A stretch of DNA of 47,685 nucleotides from Caballeronia mineralivorans PML1(12) (GCF_001028175.1 NZ_AEJF01000054.1:1-47685); one strand, 5' to 3'; positions 26,428-35,814 are shown, numbered from the stretch's first letter. Numbers and translations are program-made. The notes: generated from the letters alone by a model not told the origin.

Positions 26428-27333
26428 ATGGCTGCGATTCGTCTGAAACACCGCGAACGCCGGCCAGCCAGTTTCTATTGGCTCGCGCTCGTGTTCGCGC
26501 TGTTCGTGCTGTTCCTCTACGGGCCGGTCATCACCATCTTTATTTTGTCGTTCCAGGGACCGGAAGGCGGTCTCACGTTCCCCATGCGCGGGGTTTCGTT
26601 GCACTGGTTCGCGGTGTTGCGGCAGGGCGTTGGCGACATCGACATCTGGGCCGCGTTCGGGCGCTCGGTGCGCCTCGCGGCAGTTGTTACAGTGTTGACG
26701 GTGCTGTTCTCGGTTGCGTCGGGACTCGCGTTTCGCAAGCGCTTTCGCGGCGATACCGCCGTGTTCTACGTGTCCGTCGCGAGCTTGATCATGCCGTCGA
26801 TCATCGTGTCGTTGGGTATCGGGTTGACGTTCCGGCTGCTCGACAACGGCGTCAAGTACCTTGCAGGCGCGTGGGGTCATCAGTCGTTTGCCGACAACTA
26901 CACAACGTCGATGGGCCTCTATACCTCGGCGCTCGGCGCGCATCTGACCTGGACGCTGCCCTTCGGGTTGCTCGTGATGTTTGCGGTATTCAACCGCTTC
27001 AACCCCGCGTACGAAGAGGCGGCTCGCGACCTCGGTGCGTCGCCGTGGCAGAACTTTCGCCATGTCGTATTGCCGATCATCGGGCCGTCGGTGATTGGCG
27101 TCGGGATGTTCGGTTTTACGCTGTCCTGGGACGAAATTGCGCGCACGTCACAGGCTATCGGCGACCAGAACACGCTGCCGCTCGAGCTTCAGGGACTCAC
27201 GACTTCCGTGACAACGCCCGTGATCTACGCGCTCGGCACGATGACCACGATGCTGTCCCTGACCGTGATGGTGGTCGGGCTGCTGACGGTGCAATGGCTG
27301 AGCCGGCGACGTTCGCGGGCGCTTGCCGGCTGA
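26428..27333 (+). CDS. ABC transporter permease (PotC-like)
   Basis: A 301-residue permease with about six membrane helices and the EAA loop EEAARDLGASPWQNFRHVVLP. AAGGAG before its ATG lies inside the end of the previous gene. It is the last gene of the rightward PotABCD-like operon. It converges on the class V aminotransferase gene only 21 bp away, with no clear terminator between. Confidence 0.92.
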   Translation: MAAIRLKHRERRPASFYWLALVFALFVLFLYGPVITIFILSFQGPEGGLTFPMRGVSLHWFAVLRQGVGDIDIWAAFGRSVRLAAVVTVLTVLFSVASGLAFRKRFRGDTAVFYVSVASLIMPSIIVSLGIGLTFRLLDNGVKYLAGAWGHQSFADNYTTSMGLYTSALGAHLTWTLPFGLLVMFAVFNRFNPAYEEAARDLGASPWQNFRHVVLPIIGPSVIGVGMFGFTLSWDEIARTSQAIGDQNTLPLELQGLTTSVTTPVIYALGTMTTMLSLTVMVVGLLTVQWLSRRRSRALAG

Positions 27334-27354
27334 TAGCTGCCAGGCGCTCTCAAG

Positions 27355-28593
27355 TTACGCCGCCGATAGCGACCGTTCGAGCGCGGCCACGCCGGCGGGA
27401 AGATCCACCGGCACGCCCAGGTCGACCATCGTCCGGCCGAGGGCATGGATGGTTCTAAAAAGATGATGCTCGCGGCATTGCTCGCCCATCTGACCGATCC
27501 GTACGATGGGCGCACCGAAGGAGCCCGCAATCTCGACGTGATGATGACGCGAGATATGAGCGCATACGTCAGTGCCGCTGAGACCCTTCGGCAACTCGAT
27601 ACCGACCACCGAATTCAGCCGGCTCTGTTTCGGAACGTAGAGTTTGAGCGAGAGCGCCTCAATGCCTGCCTGCAGCGCGTTCGAACACCTGAGATGACGC
27701 GCGAACCGGCGCTCGAGGGTCTCCGCGCAGACCAGTCGCAGTGCTTCATGGAGCGCGAGCACACCGGACACCGGCGCCGTGTAATGGTACGACGCGTTGT
27801 GCCAGAAGTTCGCTGCCAGCGACGCGTCGAGGCACCAGTGTGTAGGCGCCACCGGGCGCGTCTTGATTCGTTGCCAGGCGGCTTCGGAGAACGCGAGCAG
27901 CGAAACACCGGGAATCGACGACAGCCCTTTCTGGCCCCCGGTGATTACGGCGTCGATACCCCATGCATCCATCGGGAGCGGCATGGTGCTCAGCGTGCAG
28001 ACCGCATCGACAATCACCAGCGCACCGGCGGCGCGGGCGATTGAAGAGATCGATTCGAGGCTGCGATTCCAGACGGTGTTCGACGTCTCGCCATGCACGA
28101 TCGTGACAATCTCCGGGCGTAACCGGTCGATAGCCTCCGTCACTTTTTCCGTGTCCGCCGCGGTGCCGTCGACCACGTTCAGCGTTTCCACCTGGGCGCC
28201 GGTTCGCCTCGCCATCTCCGCCATGCGCTCGCTGAAGAACCCATTGCAGATGCAGAGGACCCGCGAGCCTTTCCAGGCAAGATTCGTGATGGCCATTTCC
28301 ATGGCCGCCGATCCCGGTCCCGCAACGCCCATCACCCATTTCGATTCGGTCTGAAACACGTACCGCGCCATCGTCTTGACCTGGCCGATGACCGCGGCCA
28401 TCGTCGAGCCAAGATGATTGATCACGACGCCGTTGGCTTTCGCCACGGCGTCGGGAATTGGCACGGGACCGGCACCCATCATCAGCAGAGGCTCTTCGGG
28501 AAGAATGGAAGAGAGCGGCAGGACCGTCGGGCAAGCGACGCTGGACGTATCCGGTGTGCCGGAATCTGCGGAGAAGGAATGTCGATCGTTCAT
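27355..28593 (-). CDS. Class V PLP-dependent aminotransferase (alanine/serine-glyoxylate or ureidoglycine-glyoxylate type)
   Basis: A 412-residue fold-type I enzyme. GPGSAAMEM (92-100) contacts the PLP phosphate, IVDAVCT carries the cofactor aspartate, and Lys222 in TGGQKGLSSIPG forms the Schiff base. The family includes serine-pyruvate, alanine-glyoxylate and ureidoglycine-glyoxylate (PucG) aminotransferases, which use glyoxylate as amino acceptor. A PucG-like role would fit the PuuE-like hydrolase nearby, but the substrate is unproven. The first about 35 residues are poorly conserved-looking and the ribosome site is weak, so a later start is possible. Confidence 0.85.
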   Translation of the reverse strand: MNDRHSFSADSGTPDTSSVACPTVLPLSSILPEEPLLMMGAGPVPIPDAVAKANGVVINHLGSTMAAVIGQVKTMARYVFQTESKWVMGVAGPGSAAMEMAITNLAWKGSRVLCICNGFFSERMAEMARRTGAQVETLNVVDGTAADTEKVTEAIDRLRPEIVTIVHGETSNTVWNRSLESISSIARAAGALVIVDAVCTLSTMPLPMDAWGIDAVITGGQKGLSSIPGVSLLAFSEAAWQRIKTRPVAPTHWCLDASLAANFWHNASYHYTAPVSGVLALHEALRLVCAETLERRFARHLRCSNALQAGIEALSLKLYVPKQSRLNSVVGIELPKGLSGTDVCAHISRHHHVEIAGSFGAPIVRIGQMGEQCREHHLFRTIHALGRTMVDLGVPVDLPAGVAALERSLSAA

Positions 28594-28697
28594 CGAGGCT
28601 GGTTGAATGGTTGCGTTGTGGGGCGGCCAAATTGCTTAGCTAAGCGAATCGTTTGCGGTTTACCCGCTGCTGTCGGATGCCGGTAGTCTACACGCGC

Positions 28698-29006
28698 TCA
28701 CAGCGCCCGCGATCTGCGCTGGCCGAACCGGATCAGCAACCAGTAAAAAGCGAACCGTCGCGTGGGCGAAAATACCGGTGCCGATGCCAAAATAAAACGG
28801 CTGTTCGATTCGGATGCGCTGATCCAGACCTTCGTGCGCGGCGCAAGCTCCAGCGTTTCGCCGGCTCGCAGCCACCAGTCGTCAGGCTCGCCTTCAATAG
28901 TCAGCCACACCGTACCCCGGCAAACCGTCAGGGTGTGGGGGCGATCGATGAGCCAGCAGGCTGGCGCATCATGGGGTTCCTGCTCCAAGGTCCGGATTTC
29001 ACGCAT
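28698..29006 (-). CDS. DUF2917 domain-containing protein
   Basis: A 102-residue protein with a compact cupin-like DUF2917 domain: HTLTVCRGTVWLTIEGEPDDWWLRAGETLEL, then basic C-terminal residues. Such small proteins are common in Burkholderiaceae next to MocR-type regulators; their function is not known. A strong GGGAGAAGG ribosome site precedes the ATG. It lies 104 bp upstream of the aminotransferase gene on the same strand and is divergent from the MocR gene. Confidence 0.75.
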   Translation of the reverse strand: MREIRTLEQEPHDAPACWLIDRPHTLTVCRGTVWLTIEGEPDDWWLRAGETLELAPRTKVWISASESNSRFILASAPVFSPTRRFAFYWLLIRFGQRRSRAL

Positions 29007-29158
29007 GGCCTTCTCCCATCTCCAACATGGCCGCTCACAGAGAGACGGCCTCTTGACTACATTATTTATTTAAACTCCAATCTTAGGAATGTACAGTCAC
29101 GAACAGTTGCGCCGCACTGTTCAGTGAATTTCCCTGCACACTTCAAAGAGATCACGCG

Positions 29159-30571
29159 ATGAACCTCGTTATCGATCCGCAAAACGGCGTTCCCATGACC
29201 GATCAGCTCGTGACCGGCATCTCGACCCTGATCCGCTCGCGGCAGCTTTTGGCCGGGGTGAAACTGCCGTCCATCCGGGCGCTTGCGGCCAGTCAGCAGA
29301 TCAGCCGCTTTCCGGTCATCGAGGCGTATGACCGGCTTTCATCACTGGGTTTTATCGTGCCGAAGCATGGTTCGGGCTTCTACGTGGCGAATCACATGGG
29401 TAGCGAGAGCAGCGCTTCGGGCGGCTCGGACCCGCGTCTCGCGGAAGAAGAATCGCACCAGATCATGCTGCAGTTCAATTACCCCGGCGAGGCCTTGAAG
29501 CTGAGTAGCGGTTTCGTGCCCGAGGTGTGGCGGGATATCGAGGGCATCACCCAGACCATGCGCCAGGTCATGCGGATGGACCCGAGCAGCGTGATCGACT
29601 ATGCAATGCCGCATGGCGACGCCAATCTCAGGTATCAGATCCAGATACGCCTGGGAATGGTCGGTATTGAAGCCGATGTGTCGAACATTGTTGTGACCAA
29701 CGGCGCGAGCCAAGCGCTCGATCTGATTGTCCGGTTCATGCTCAAGCCGGGAGACACCGTGTTTGTAGAAGATCCGGGGTATTACAACCTGTTCGGGTTG
29801 CTCAAGCTGCAGGGTGTCAGGATTGTGGGCGTTCCGCGGCTGGCTAATGGGCCAGATGTCGACGTCGCCGAATATCTGCTTAAGACCATCAAGCCGAAAC
29901 TGTTCTTCATCAACACCGTCTTCCACAACCCGACCGCGACGAACGTCGCGCCACAAGTGGCCTTCAAGTTACTGCAACTCGCACAGCAGCATGACTTCAC
30001 GATCGTTGAAGACGACATCTACGCAGACTTCCAGGCCACGCCGACTCAACGGCTTGCGTCGCTGGATCAACTCGATCACGTGATCTATGTGGGGGGATTG
30101 TCGAAGACGCTGTCGTCGTCGCTGAGGATTGGGTATCTGGCGGCCAAGCGCGAGCTGATCAAGGACCTTGTTGATGTGAAGGTGCTGACTAGCCTGGGCG
30201 GTTCCCGCTTTAGCGAATGTGTGGTGGCGGCCTTGCTCGAACGCGGCACATATCGCAAGTATCTCGAGCGGCTGCGTCGCCGGATTCGCGATACGCTCTC
30301 AACAGCAGTTTTGCGTCTTGAGGAAAACGGCTGGGAAGTCTTCGACGAACCCAGCGGCGGCAAATTCGTGTGGACCCGCGTGCCCGGTATTGAGGACTCC
30401 ATGGTCCTGGTCGACCATGCGTTGAAATTCGGCATTACGCTTGCGCCGGGCAGCTACTATCGCCCGAGCGGCGAGGCGTCGCCCTGGGTCCGGATCAACA
30501 CGGCGCATGCCGACGACCCGCGGGCCATTCGATTCTTCGAACACATGGGAAAGGGCGCGGGCAAACGATAA
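29159..30571 (+). CDS. MocR/PdxR-type regulator (GntR winged helix fused to aminotransferase domain)
   Basis: The 470-residue protein joins an N-terminal GntR winged helix (residues 1-75: MTDQLVTGISTLIRSRQL, KLPSIRALAASQ, IEAYDRLSSLGFIVPKHGSGFYV) to a fold-type I aminotransferase-like domain. GASQALDLI (182-190), VEDDIYADF and Lys316 in GGLSKTLSS bind PLP. MocR proteins sense PLP adducts of amines or amino acids and regulate neighbouring genes. Divergent orientation to DUF2917 and the aminotransferase makes those its likely targets. It converges on the next ABC gene with a 34-bp gap. Confidence 0.92.
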   Translation: MNLVIDPQNGVPMTDQLVTGISTLIRSRQLLAGVKLPSIRALAASQQISRFPVIEAYDRLSSLGFIVPKHGSGFYVANHMGSESSASGGSDPRLAEEESHQIMLQFNYPGEALKLSSGFVPEVWRDIEGITQTMRQVMRMDPSSVIDYAMPHGDANLRYQIQIRLGMVGIEADVSNIVVTNGASQALDLIVRFMLKPGDTVFVEDPGYYNLFGLLKLQGVRIVGVPRLANGPDVDVAEYLLKTIKPKLFFINTVFHNPTATNVAPQVAFKLLQLAQQHDFTIVEDDIYADFQATPTQRLASLDQLDHVIYVGGLSKTLSSSLRIGYLAAKRELIKDLVDVKVLTSLGGSRFSECVVAALLERGTYRKYLERLRRRIRDTLSTAVLRLEENGWEVFDEPSGGKFVWTRVPGIEDSMVLVDHALKFGITLAPGSYYRPSGEASPWVRINTAHADDPRAIRFFEHMGKGAGKR

Positions 30572-30605
30572 CCTCGCGCCGTTCACCATAAGTTCCAACA
30601 AACAA

Positions 30606-31949
30606 TCAGGACTCCACGTCCTCCAGGCTGAACAGTTCGGTCTGGTCATTGTAGGAAAAGACTTCCCCGTAGCGCCCCCAGTTGATCACCGAGTCGAGCG
30701 TGTCTTCGGCGGCACCGTCGGAGAGGAAATCCTCCAGTTCCTGTTCGAAGCGCACCCGCGGAGCCCGGTGTCCCGGACGCTCGTTCAACACCTTCTTGAT
30801 ACGCGCAGCCAGCGGCACGTGCTTCAACAGATGATCGGCGAACATCATCTTGCGTTCATGCGTACCCAGGTCGGCGAACACGTGTGCCGCCGGCGTCAGG
30901 AAGATATCGCCTTCGCGCAGTTCAGCAAAACCCAGGTGCTGCAACATTTCCGCGATCGGGAACAGGTCATCGACTTCGAGATGCAGCGACCGGGCAATGA
31001 CCGGCATATCCGCGCGGCCGTTGTAGGGGGCCACCGCGAGCGTTTCAATCAGACCGGCCAGCAGGTTGGTCGATACATGCGGCAAACGGCTGCCGAATTC
31101 GAGCGTCTGCTTGGTGGCCTCATCGGATCGCCGGGCCGTCATCTTGGCGTAGATCTCGTCGACGAGCGATCTAAACGCCGTATCGAGACGATTGCGAGGA
31201 TGCTTGAACGGCACCTCGATCTCGGCGATCACCCGGCCTGGGTTCGACGACAACACCATGATCCGGTCGCACATGAACACCGCTTCTTCAATGTTATGCG
31301 TGACGATCAGCACCGACTTGATCGGCATCTTGCCCTGCGTCCAGAGATCGAGCAGGTCGGTACGCAAGTTTTCGGCGGTCAGCACGTCGAGCGCGGAGAA
31401 GGGCTCGTCCATCAGCAACAGCGTGGGATCGACCACCAGCGCGCGAGCGAAGCCTACACGCTGGCGCATGCCCCCGGACAGTTCGCGGGGATACGCGTTC
31501 TCGAACCCGTCCAGACCGATCAGGTCGATGGCCGCAAGCGCGCGTTCGCGTCGAGGGGCCGCACCCACTCCCTGTGCTTCCAGGCCCGCTTCCACGTTCT
31601 GCAGCACCGTTAGCCACGGGAACAGCGCGAAGGTCTGGAACACCATTGCCACACCGTCGGCGGGACCTTCAAGCGGCTTGCCCTTGTACGTGACCTCGCC
31701 ATCGGTGGGCTCGATCAAACCCGCGATGATACGCAGCAGCGTTGACTTGCCCGAGCCCGAGCGTCCAAGCAACCCGACGATCTCCCCCTGGCGCAGGGAG
31801 AGGTTTACGCCGTCGAGCACGAGCAGGTCGCCCTGGGTTTTCTTGAAGCCCCGGGAGACGTTCCGGATGTTCAGGATCTCTTCCGAAGTACGGGCGGCCG
31901 GGGTCGTCGACCCGACACGGGAAGCCACGTTGAAATCTGAGTTTGGCAT
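30606..31949 (-). CDS. NitT/TauT-type ABC ATPase with C-terminal AAA-associated domain
   Basis: A 447-residue protein. The first about 270 residues are an ABC ATPase of the nitrate/sulfonate/taurine group (Walker A GRSGSGKST, signature LSGGMRQRVGFARAL, Walker B MDEPFSALD). The rest is the AAA-associated domain found in a subset of these ATPases, probably regulatory. It lies 12 bp downstream of the fused permease gene, so the two are one operon. No periplasmic binding protein gene is present nearby. Substrate unknown: nitrate, sulfonates, pyrimidine precursors and metals are all precedents in the wider family. Confidence 0.88.
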   Translation of the reverse strand: MPNSDFNVASRVGSTTPAARTSEEILNIRNVSRGFKKTQGDLLVLDGVNLSLRQGEIVGLLGRSGSGKSTLLRIIAGLIEPTDGEVTYKGKPLEGPADGVAMVFQTFALFPWLTVLQNVEAGLEAQGVGAAPRRERALAAIDLIGLDGFENAYPRELSGGMRQRVGFARALVVDPTLLLMDEPFSALDVLTAENLRTDLLDLWTQGKMPIKSVLIVTHNIEEAVFMCDRIMVLSSNPGRVIAEIEVPFKHPRNRLDTAFRSLVDEIYAKMTARRSDEATKQTLEFGSRLPHVSTNLLAGLIETLAVAPYNGRADMPVIARSLHLEVDDLFPIAEMLQHLGFAELREGDIFLTPAAHVFADLGTHERKMMFADHLLKHVPLAARIKKVLNERPGHRAPRVRFEQELEDFLSDGAAEDTLDSVINWGRYGEVFSYNDQTELFSLEDVES

Positions 31950-31961
31950 GGAGATAGGTCC

Positions 31962-33713
31962 TCAATCGACTCGAAGCTTGGCTTCGGCAAAGGTGTACAT
32001 CGGGCGCCACAGCAGGCGATTGAACAGTGTGACGAACAAGGACATGACGGCGATGCCCAAGATGATCTTCGGATAATCGCCCGCAGCGGTGGTTTGCGCG
32101 ATGTACGAGCCGAGCCCGTGCGCTGATACCTTGGTATCGCCCCACTGCACGAACTCGGCAACGATACTTGCGTTCCACGCGCCCCCGGAAGCGGTGATCG
32201 CACCCGTCACGTAATACGGGAAGATGCCGGGCAATATGGCCTGGCGCCACCATTGCCAGCCGCGAATCCTGAAGTTGGTTGCCACCTCGCGATAGTCGTT
32301 CGGATAAGCCGTGGCGCCCGCGATGACGTTGAACAGGATGTACCACTGCGTGCCGAGCACAATGAGCGGCGACAGCCAGATATCGGGGTTCAGGTGAAAG
32401 CGAACAATCACGATCACGAAAATGGGGAATAGCAGGTTCGCCGGAAAAGCCGCCAGGAATTGCGCGAGCGGCTGCACCTTCTCGGCGAGCGCAGGGCGCA
32501 ATCCGATCATCACGCCGAGCGGAACCCAGATGAGCGACGAGATGGTGATCAGGATCACCACGCGCAGCAACGTGATCAAGCCAAGGAAAAACACGTGGCC
32601 GACTTCATCGAGAGCGACGCCGGTGCGCACATAGCTGACCACGCGCCAGACCACATAAATCGTGACCGCAATGACGACAATGCTCCAGATAATGTCGCCG
32701 ATGCGCGACGGCGTCCTGCGCTTCGTGACACGCAGATTCGCGCGATCGAACGAGGGCAGGCGCAGCGGTATACGCGCGGCGCTGGCGAAGACCCAGCCGG
32801 CCGGCACGAGCAAGCGGTGAATCAAATGCGTGCGTCGAATCAGGCCGAGCAACCACGACTCCGGGGCAACGCCGGAACTGGTGGTTTCCATGCGGAACTT
32901 GTCGGCCCATGCGACGAGCGGACGAAACAGCAATTGGTCGTAGGCAAGGATCACGATGGTCATGGTGAGAATGACCCAACCTATCGCGCCCATGTTCTTT
33001 TCAGTGATGGCCTGCGCCAGATACGCACCGATGCCGGGCAGCGTGATCGTATTGTTGCCGACGGTGATGGCTTCGGATGCAACTACGAAGAACCATCCGC
33101 CCGACATGGACATCATCATGTTCCAGATGAGGCCCGGCATGGAGAAGGGCACCTCCAGCTTCCAGAATCGCTGCCATGCGGTGAGGTGGAAGCTGCGCGC
33201 GACTTCGTCCAGGTCGCGCGGCGTGGTCCGCAGCGACTGATAGAAGCTGAACGTCATGTTCCACGCCTGGCTCGTGAAGATCGCGAAGATCGCGGCGCAC
33301 TCGGCACCCGCTACGCGCGTCGGAAATAACGCAATGAAGAACGTGACCGTGAACGAGATATAGCCAAGGACCGGAACCGACTGAAGGATGTCCAGGATTG
33401 GCACCAGCACCTTTTCCGCGCGGCGGCTCTTGGCCGCGAGCGTGCCGTATATCAGCGTGAAAACGAGCGATGCAAACATGGCCGCGAGCATCCGCAAGGT
33501 CGTGCGCAGCGCGTATTCAGGCAGGCTCGACGGATCGAGCGAGATGGCTTGCGTCTTGAGCGTAGCAATGGGCGCCATGGTCTGATGGAAACCGATAGCC
33601 GCCATCGCGATCAAACTGATGATCAGGGGGAATGCGACGAAGTCCCAGCGATTAGGCAACAGCCGCCAGGCGGACGCGTTAGCGGTGCGGTTCAGGTTGA
33701 ATCCGAAGTCCAT
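31962..33713 (-). CDS. Fused ABC transporter permease (two BPD_transp_1 domains)
   Basis: This 583-residue membrane protein carries two permease units in one chain. The first (about residues 20-290) includes DLDEVARSFHLTAWQRFWKLEVP; the second (about 345-583) includes NDYREVATNFRIRGWQWWRQAILP. These are the two coupling loops. A basic linker near residue 330 joins the halves. One polypeptide can therefore replace the usual permease dimer. A good GGAG lies before the ATG. It forms an operon with the AAA-associated ATPase, and 748 bp without a gene lies upstream. Confidence 0.9.
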   Translation of the reverse strand: MDFGFNLNRTANASAWRLLPNRWDFVAFPLIISLIAMAAIGFHQTMAPIATLKTQAISLDPSSLPEYALRTTLRMLAAMFASLVFTLIYGTLAAKSRRAEKVLVPILDILQSVPVLGYISFTVTFFIALFPTRVAGAECAAIFAIFTSQAWNMTFSFYQSLRTTPRDLDEVARSFHLTAWQRFWKLEVPFSMPGLIWNMMMSMSGGWFFVVASEAITVGNNTITLPGIGAYLAQAITEKNMGAIGWVILTMTIVILAYDQLLFRPLVAWADKFRMETTSSGVAPESWLLGLIRRTHLIHRLLVPAGWVFASAARIPLRLPSFDRANLRVTKRRTPSRIGDIIWSIVVIAVTIYVVWRVVSYVRTGVALDEVGHVFFLGLITLLRVVILITISSLIWVPLGVMIGLRPALAEKVQPLAQFLAAFPANLLFPIFVIVIVRFHLNPDIWLSPLIVLGTQWYILFNVIAGATAYPNDYREVATNFRIRGWQWWRQAILPGIFPYYVTGAITASGGAWNASIVAEFVQWGDTKVSAHGLGSYIAQTTAAGDYPKIILGIAVMSLFVTLFNRLLWRPMYTFAEAKLRVD

Positions 33714-34461
33714 ATATTCTCCGAACAGCTACGCTTGAAAACATGGCAGGCCCCATCGAGGCGCAAGCCTCGAGTTGCCACCATGCGTTGATCCGCCGAT
33801 GCAAAGATATGAAGGCATCGGTATTTGACTGAGCCGCGATAATTCGCGAACTGTAAGCTGTAATCGTTAAGGAGTGCGGCTAAGCAATAGCGTGCACGCG
33901 GCCAGCCCGGGCACGGGTTATCCGGTTTATTCCGACCGCTCTGTCTGGACGGCCCGACACTACTACAAAGCGTGTTTCAGGCACAACCTCGGAGGCCAAA
34001 CTTATACGTTTGCGCTCGAAAATTTATATGTACAGAGGTCTTTAATTGAATGAGCACGTGCAAAGCGAGTGCTTCGGCGCGGTACTTGGGGTTGGGCCTG
34101 TATCGATTAACGCATCTGAACGCTAAAGGTGTTTGTTGGCTTTTTGAAGGCTAAATAGAAACATGAGTATTTCGTTTGCCTTTCGGGCGCGTTGAGGAAT
34201 GTGCGTGAGACTGTTTGGATTCTGTTCGCCTTAGGCCGGCGGCAGCGCGCACTTTTCCTGAGCGCCAGAGCGCCAGAGCGCTGGTCGCGGGGAGGCATTA
34301 CTTATGGCACCGCGCTTGAGGTGCGCCATGTTGACCGAAAGAAGTTAGTTATGCTTTTGTTCTTTTGGACTCAATCGTCCGTCCATTTACAAGCCGCGCC
34401 GGACTTCGCCTCAAGCAGCGGAATCCGGCATCGGTGCTGCAAAAACTTTCCCCGCCTTCGA
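33714..34461. other. 748-bp gap without a supported gene
   Basis: Short open frames occur, but none has a ribosome site plus plausible protein sequence; the 142-codon frame from 34192 runs antisense into the ferritin-like gene. The left part should hold the leftward permease promoter. AGAGCGCC is repeated in tandem near 34259-34280 beside CGCTGG, giving local hairpin potential. Parts are AT-rich (about 34000-34180). Confidence 0.5.
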
Positions 34462-35430
34462 TCAGGCGCTCATGTGCAGGGTGCCGTTGACACCCACCGG
34501 GAAGAAGCCGCCCTGCGTGACCGCCGCGCTCGTGAGGTAGACGATGTTCAGGACATTCGCGTAATTGCGGCTGAACGCTATGCCGTTGGCATCGAGCGGC
34601 ACGATGTTCGAGATGCTTGATGTTGCTCCTGCAATGCCCTGATCGTCGTTGCCCACGTTGTCAAGCGCGTTGCGTGCATTGGAGACGGCACCGGCCGACG
34701 CAATAAGGCCGAGCGACGGGTTCGCAATACCTTTTGCATAGAGCACGGTGCGCACGAGGCCGGCGTGATACGCCTCGGCCGCCAGGATACCCGCAGCCGC
34801 TTCCAGATAGGTCTTGTTCGTGATCAGCGGCGACGCACCCTTGTAGGCCGTCACGCCCACGTCTTCAAAGATGAAGGCGGCGAGCAGGAAGGTCTCATCG
34901 TTCAGGTAAGGGTCGAAGGCCGTGCCCGCGGGAACCAGGCCGGCCGCCTGCGCCGCTTTCGAGAACGCACCGCTCGGGTTCTGGTATCCGACATCGAGGG
35001 CCGGCATGGCCACCGCCGATGCACCGAGCGCTGTGCGCAGGAACGTGACGTGTTCGAGTTCGTCTTTGGCGATCTCATTGGCATACGCCTGGACCACGGG
35101 GTCCGTGAAGGTCACGGCATGGCCGGGAATGACCGTGCCCGGGGTACCTGCACCGCTCATCAGGCTGGACGAGAGGCCCGCGCCGGTGGTCGCGTAGGCA
35201 TAGAAGGTCGCTTCGAGATATTCGAGGTTGAGCGCGAAGTTGAGTATTTCCGGATCGGTCGGGCCGCTTTGCGCCGATGCACTCGACGAACCGCCGCCGC
35301 ATGCACCCAGGATCGTGCCGCCGATGAGCCCAAGACCGACGCCGCCTGCGCTTCTGAAGAACTGCCTGCGTTTTGCGAGCTTGTCGGCACGCCGCACGAG
35401 CACATCCATGACCGTTGAATCTTCTGACAT
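34462..35430 (-). CDS. Tat-exported ferritin-like lipoprotein
   Basis: The start at 35430, preceded by GGGAGAAATC, gives 322 residues. KRRQFFR (20-26) resembles a twin-arginine motif, and LGAC with Cys44 is a lipobox, so a folded, membrane-anchored lipoprotein is predicted. The mature domain is a four-helix ferritin-like bundle (desiccation-associated family): NLEYLEATFY, DELEHV, FEDVGVTAYKGA and AAEAYHAG supply the glutamate and histidine metal ligands, including two ExxH motifs. Function is uncertain; such proteins are linked to stress or iron handling. The Nramp-type transporter gene lies upstream on the same strand. Confidence 0.82.
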   Translation of the reverse strand: MSEDSTVMDVLVRRADKLAKRRQFFRSAGGVGLGLIGGTILGACGGGSSSASAQSGPTDPEILNFALNLEYLEATFYAYATTGAGLSSSLMSGAGTPGTVIPGHAVTFTDPVVQAYANEIAKDELEHVTFLRTALGASAVAMPALDVGYQNPSGAFSKAAQAAGLVPAGTAFDPYLNDETFLLAAFIFEDVGVTAYKGASPLITNKTYLEAAAGILAAEAYHAGLVRTVLYAKGIANPSLGLIASAGAVSNARNALDNVGNDDQGIAGATSSISNIVPLDANGIAFSRNYANVLNIVYLTSAAVTQGGFFPVGVNGTLHMSA

Positions 35431-35814
35431 GATTTCTCCCTGAACCGTTCTGTAAACTAACTGATACGGCGACTGCACCCGATGAAAGCCAGAGACAGAA
35501 AAGCAGCGGCCAGCAGGCGACGAGGCAAACGTGAATCACGAACTCGTGACGAAGCACGGCGCGGAGCAGCAGGGCTGATCCGGCACCTCTCATGTCACGT
35601 ACGATTGGATACGCAGGCCGACCTCAAGACGGATGCGTGCGCGGTCAAAAATATTTCGAGTGCTTACCGGGGGAGGAGGGTGAAAGATACCGTTGGTCGT
35701 TTTGACGTATTGCAGAGTGCTTGATCCGGTATTCGATACCGACACTCATGGGATGCGCGGTCACGCGGCGTTGCAACTAGACACTGCGTGAACGCGAGAC
35801 CACGACGGAGCTTC
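35431..35814. other. Gap between ferritin-like gene and Nramp gene
   Basis: 384 bp without a convincing gene. It includes the palindrome CGGTAT-TCG-ATACCG (35727-35741), about 75 bp past the Nramp stop, which could be a regulatory site or a weak terminator. It should also hold the promoter of the ferritin-like gene. Confidence 0.4.

Noticed and set aside
30441..31613. 390-codon plus-strand frame
   Set aside because: Overlaps the end of the MocR gene and runs antisense to the AAA-associated ATPase; no recognisable domain.
34192..34620. 142-codon frame after the gene-free gap
   Set aside because: Its second part is antisense to the ferritin-like gene and its first part shows no motif or ribosome site.
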